Program-made: the position numbers and the translations under genes | The notes under the pieces: generated by a model | Databases searched by the model: none | Told to the model about the DNA's origin: nothing | Seen by the model: only the letters and a program-made list of their open reading frames with translations | Assembly (NCBI GenBank): GCA_902495305.1 | Contig: CABUWG010000038.1 | Location: 1-16,998, forward strand | Origin: an uncultured Pseudomonadota bacterium | Lineage (GTDB): Bacteria > Pseudomonadota > Alphaproteobacteria > RF32 > CAG-239 | DNA: 16,998 nucleotides | Direction of reading: 5' to 3' | In this document: positions 14,876 through 16,998 of the stretch, piece after piece | Layout of the letters: each line of letters starts with the position of its first letter | How positions within the stretch are numbered: position 1 is the stretch's first letter

Positions 14876-15705
14876 ACAACATCAAACAGATTGTAAAAAA
14901 GTCAGGCACCTCTTTTTTTTGGAGCATGAGGTTTCTGCCGACGGCACAGCGCAACGCCATGTATACGATTTATGCCTTCTGCCGCCATATTGATGACATT
15001 GTCGACGGCAATGCCCCGATGGCCGAGAAGATAGACCTGTTGCAAGCCTGGCGCGAAGAAATGGACAATATCTTTGACAAGAAAGTCCCGACCACTGAGA
15101 TTGGCCGCAAAATTTATAAAAACTGTATGCGCTTTAAGCTGCCGAAAGAAGAATTTTTGCACCTGATTGACAGTATCGGCATGGATGTGCCCAATCCGGT
15201 TCAGGCGCCGGATTTAAACAAGTTTTACCGCTATTGCCGCGGTGTTGCCGGCGTCCCCGGAAGTCTGACCTTGCGGATTCTCGGCTGCAAGGACGAGCAG
15301 ATTATCAATGATCTTGCCACTTCTCTGGGCAATGCGCTGCAAATTACCAACATCTTGCGCGATGTCAAAGAAGACGCCCTCAACAACCGCCTGTACATTC
15401 CCAAAGAATATCTGGAAAAAGCCCAGATTACGATAACCGATCCGATGAGCGTGGTCGTGGATAAAAATCTGGTGGTCGCACGGGAAGAACTGGCGCGTCA
15501 GGCCAAAGACAATTATGATAAGGCCGACAAACTGATTCCGCAGCTGGATAAAAAAATCAGCCGCCATGTCCGCATGATAGAAAGCATCTATCGCCGCTAT
15601 TTTGACATGATGGAAAACCGCGGCTGGGAAGTTATTTCACCCAAGCCGTCGCTCGGCAAGTTCAAAAAACTGTCGCTGGCTCTGCGGGCTTACTTCAAAA
15701 AATGA
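14872..15705 (+). CDS. hpnD: Presqualene diphosphate synthase HpnD
   Basis: Condenses two farnesyl diphosphates to presqualene diphosphate, the first step of the HpnCDE route. The 277 residues match the family length. SGTSFFWSMRFLP near the start, AFCRHIDDIVDG with DDIVD at 41-45, and ITNILRDVKEDALNNRLYIP with D164-D168 form the two Mg-diphosphate sites. YCRGVAGVPGSLTLRILG (121-138) is the central motif, with GV-PG where many relatives have a serine-rich VASAVG. The ATG overlaps the hpnC stop as ATGA and has AAGGA upstream. Squalene/phytoene synthases are close relatives, so phytoene synthase would be the alternative, but the neighbours HpnC and HpnE favour HpnD. Confidence 0.9.
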   Translation: MNNIKQIVKKSGTSFFWSMRFLPTAQRNAMYTIYAFCRHIDDIVDGNAPMAEKIDLLQAWREEMDNIFDKKVPTTEIGRKIYKNCMRFKLPKEEFLHLIDSIGMDVPNPVQAPDLNKFYRYCRGVAGVPGSLTLRILGCKDEQIINDLATSLGNALQITNILRDVKEDALNNRLYIPKEYLEKAQITITDPMSVVVDKNLVVAREELARQAKDNYDKADKLIPQLDKKISRHVRMIESIYRRYFDMMENRGWEVISPKPSLGKFKKLSLALRAYFKK

Positions 15706-16772
15706 AGCGCGGCGCGGTACAAAAGGTTCATATCCTCGGCGGCGGTATTGCCGGTTTGGCCTGCGCTTATTATCTCAGGCAAAAGTCCCCGCAAATCCGG
15801 ACCATCGTTTATGAAGCCGCTCCGCACGCCGGCGGTCGGGCTTTCAGCTGTTATGATAAAGAATGGGAAATCGAGCTGGACAACGCGGCGCATGGCATTC
15901 TCGGCGCCAACCGTGAAATCCGGCGCTTTTATCGCGGACGGGAAAATGTCTGCCGTATTCCTTTTTATGATTTTTCCAAACAAAAATTAAGCTATAACCC
16001 TCTGCGCTTTATGCGGCACATCCTGCTTTCGGTGTTTAATACCGCGGCGGAAAAACTGGATTGGCGCAGTTTGGGAAGAGTGGCTGCGGCTTTGTTTCCG
16101 TATACGCCGTGGCAAACCCGTTTGTTTTATTCCTGCAATAATCTGACGCCGGACTTGGTCAATTCTTTTCTGCCTTTTGTTGATGAATTGAAAACCGGCT
16201 GGCGGTTGCAAAAAACAGAGGGGAAAGGCCGGATTGAAAAGTTGGTTTTTAACCGCGGCGAGGTCACGGTTGCGCAGGATGAAAAAATTATTTCGGCATT
16301 GGATTCTCGGGCTTATCATAAAATTTTCGGAGGTAACGTTTTTGAGTACAACCGGATTGTCAATGTTTTTTACCGTGTCAGCACACGCTTGTGGCTGCCG
16401 GGGGAAAAAGGCGTGCTGGGATTGGTGAACGCACAGGCCGACTGGGCTTTTGTAAGCGGGAACACGTTGGCCGTAACGATAAGCAATTTTCAGGGAAAGA
16501 TAGGTAATAAAGAAGATTTTGCCCGCCGGATATGGCTGGAGATTAATGCCTTGCGCAATCAAACGCCGTTTTTTCTGCCGGCTTATCGGGTCAGGGATTA
16601 TAAATTTGCCACTATCGCACAGGATCAAAAAAATAATGCCAAACGCCCGCAAAATTGCCGGACGGATTATGACAATATGATGCTGGCCGGAGATTGGACA
16701 TTGAAAAATTATCCCTGTTGCCTGAACGGTGCCGTCCTCTCTGCCAAACGTGCCGTTAAAAACCTTCTGTAA
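15702..16772 (+). CDS. hpnE: Hydroxysqualene dehydroxylase HpnE, short form
   Basis: FAD-dependent amine-oxidase/desaturase-like enzyme that reduces hydroxysqualene to squalene, the last step of HpnCDE. The N-terminal dinucleotide fold is VHILGGGIAGLACAYYL (9-25), with EAAPHAGGRA as the second FAD contact, and the C-terminal FAD site is LAGDWTLKNYPCCLNGAVLSA. At 356 residues it is clearly shorter than the roughly 410-450 usual for HpnE. The shortening falls in the central substrate domain: the stretch that normally holds the LNTPPEEAS-type segment is reduced to a short NLTPDLVNSFLPFVDELKTGW. The reading frame is intact and starts by ATGA overlap with hpnD without a clear Shine-Dalgarno, implying translational coupling. 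Function is probable but the compact middle makes it less sure than hpnC and hpnD. Confidence 0.82.
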   Translation: MKRGAVQKVHILGGGIAGLACAYYLRQKSPQIRTIVYEAAPHAGGRAFSCYDKEWEIELDNAAHGILGANREIRRFYRGRENVCRIPFYDFSKQKLSYNPLRFMRHILLSVFNTAAEKLDWRSLGRVAAALFPYTPWQTRLFYSCNNLTPDLVNSFLPFVDELKTGWRLQKTEGKGRIEKLVFNRGEVTVAQDEKIISALDSRAYHKIFGGNVFEYNRIVNVFYRVSTRLWLPGEKGVLGLVNAQADWAFVSGNTLAVTISNFQGKIGNKEDFARRIWLEINALRNQTPFFLPAYRVRDYKFATIAQDQKNNAKRPQNCRTDYDNMMLAGDWTLKNYPCCLNGAVLSAKRAVKNLL

Positions 16773-16780
16773 ATTATTTC

Positions 16781-16811
16781 TTGCAAAAAGCTTAGATTCG
16801 TTTAATATAAA
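16781..16811 (+). promoter_or_regulatory. Candidate promoter of the downstream leader
   Basis: TTGCAA (16781-16786) with TAATAT at 16803-16808 (16-bp spacer) or TATAAA at 16806-16811 (19 bp). Either gives a start just before the first stem of the leader RNA. Confidence 0.45.
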
Positions 16812-16813
16812 TC

Positions 16814-16975
16814 CCGCAGTCCGGAGACGGGCTGTGGTGTCTAACAAACATCTCAAGTTTAGTTCCTCAATGTGGGGAGTGCCGGAAATAAGTGCGCTTG
16901 CGCAACGAATAACGGCGACTGTAACTTGACAGTTTGTTAGCTCCCCGCCTTTAAAATTAAAGGCGGTTTTGTTTT
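16814..16975 (+). ncRNA. Structured cis-regulatory leader, possibly an L10-type ribosomal protein leader
   Basis: A chain of clear stems. CCGCAGTCC (16814-16822) pairs with GGGCTGTGG (16829-16837) around loop GGAGAC. CTAACAAAC (16841-16849) pairs perfectly with GTTTGTTAG (16932-16940). Inside it TCAAGTT (16853-16859) pairs with AACTTGA (16923-16929). TCCTCA-atg-TGGGGA (16864-16878), GTGCCG (16879-16884) with CGGCgAC (16913-16919), and TGCG-CTTG-CGCA (16893-16904) complete a multibranch fold. A terminator follows at once. The CCGGAGAC-GG-x-GGTG signature of the first hairpin resembles the CCGAAGACnG-x-GGU signature of rplJ (L10) leaders, from memory only. The fold is well supported; the L10 assignment is tentative. 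The regulated gene would start at 16999. Confidence 0.6.
16945..16975 (+). terminator. Intrinsic terminator in the leader
   Basis: CCGCCTTTAA-AA-TTAAAGGCGG, a perfect 10-bp stem, then TTTTGTTTT. It sits before a ribosome binding site, so it acts as an attenuator and also ends hpnE transcripts. CTCCCCGC (16941-16948), which contains the first bases of the stem, can instead pair with GTGGGGAG (16872-16879). Confidence 0.88.
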
Positions 16976-16984
16976 AACAAAATC

Positions 16985-16990
16985 AAGGAG
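16985..16990 (+). promoter_or_regulatory. Ribosome binding site for a gene beyond the right edge
   Basis: AAGGAG followed by 8 A+T-rich bases to the window end; a start codon is expected at or very near 16999. Confidence 0.7.
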
Positions 16991-16998
16991 CTAAAATA

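Noticed and set aside
16814..16975. 6S RNA, tmRNA, SRP RNA or RNase P RNA
   Set aside because: None of their conserved cores is visible (no tag frame, no GGAAGGAAGCAG-type SRP loop, no GAGGAAAGTCC of RNase P), and a terminator followed by a ribosome binding site fits a cis leader better.

Overview
The window reads as chromosome of an alphaproteobacterium with moderate-to-low GC and A+T-rich intergenic gaps. The lineage call rests on four things: a TolC-family gene, a DUF2497/PopZ gene and valS in the order known from Caulobacter-type genomes; a ChpT-type phosphotransferase of the CtrA phosphorelay; the hpnCDE route to squalene; and a two-hairpin palindromic repeat of a kind common between alphaproteobacterial genes. 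The mix of these markers with glycogen phosphorylase and small Cys-rich secreted proteins suggests one of the uncultured, host-associated (gut-type) lineages. That last step is inference.

Layout. Positions 1-301 (minus) hold the 5' end of a secreted Cys-rich protein that runs off the left edge. Positions 302-716 hold no intact gene. They contain two copies of a 36-bp repeat that look like gene 3' ends, a palindromic interspersed element, and a strong minus-strand promoter feeding a hairpin-rich segment whose first loop is CCUCCC-like. Positions 933-3404 (minus) are glgP, probably started at a TTG and closed by an intrinsic terminator. Positions 3613-9133 (plus) are tolC, popZ and valS, with candidate promoters ahead of tolC and popZ and terminators after popZ and valS. 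Positions 9351-12518 (minus) are a tight four-gene operon: secreted protein of unknown function, chpT, a single-domain response regulator, then cheR. It converges with valS on a bidirectional terminator. A divergent promoter region with an 11-bp direct repeat separates it from a second four-gene operon (12669-16772, plus): trmFO, hpnC, hpnD, hpnE, joined by 4-bp ATGA overlaps. The last 200 bases carry a promoter, a structured leader with a terminator and a possible antiterminator, and a ribosome binding site for a gene that should start just past the right edge.

How the parts work together. tolC/popZ/valS is a syntenic block rather than a pathway. The chpT operon links the cell-cycle phosphorelay family to a CheY-like receiver and a CheR methyltransferase. 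hpnCDE would convert two farnesyl diphosphates to squalene for hopanoids. The most interesting signals are the terminal RNA leader (possibly an L10-type ribosomal protein leader), the PopZ with a very long acidic linker and a doubled C-terminal helix, the secreted protein-ChpT-receiver-CheR operon, and the structured minus-strand RNA candidate near 573-671.
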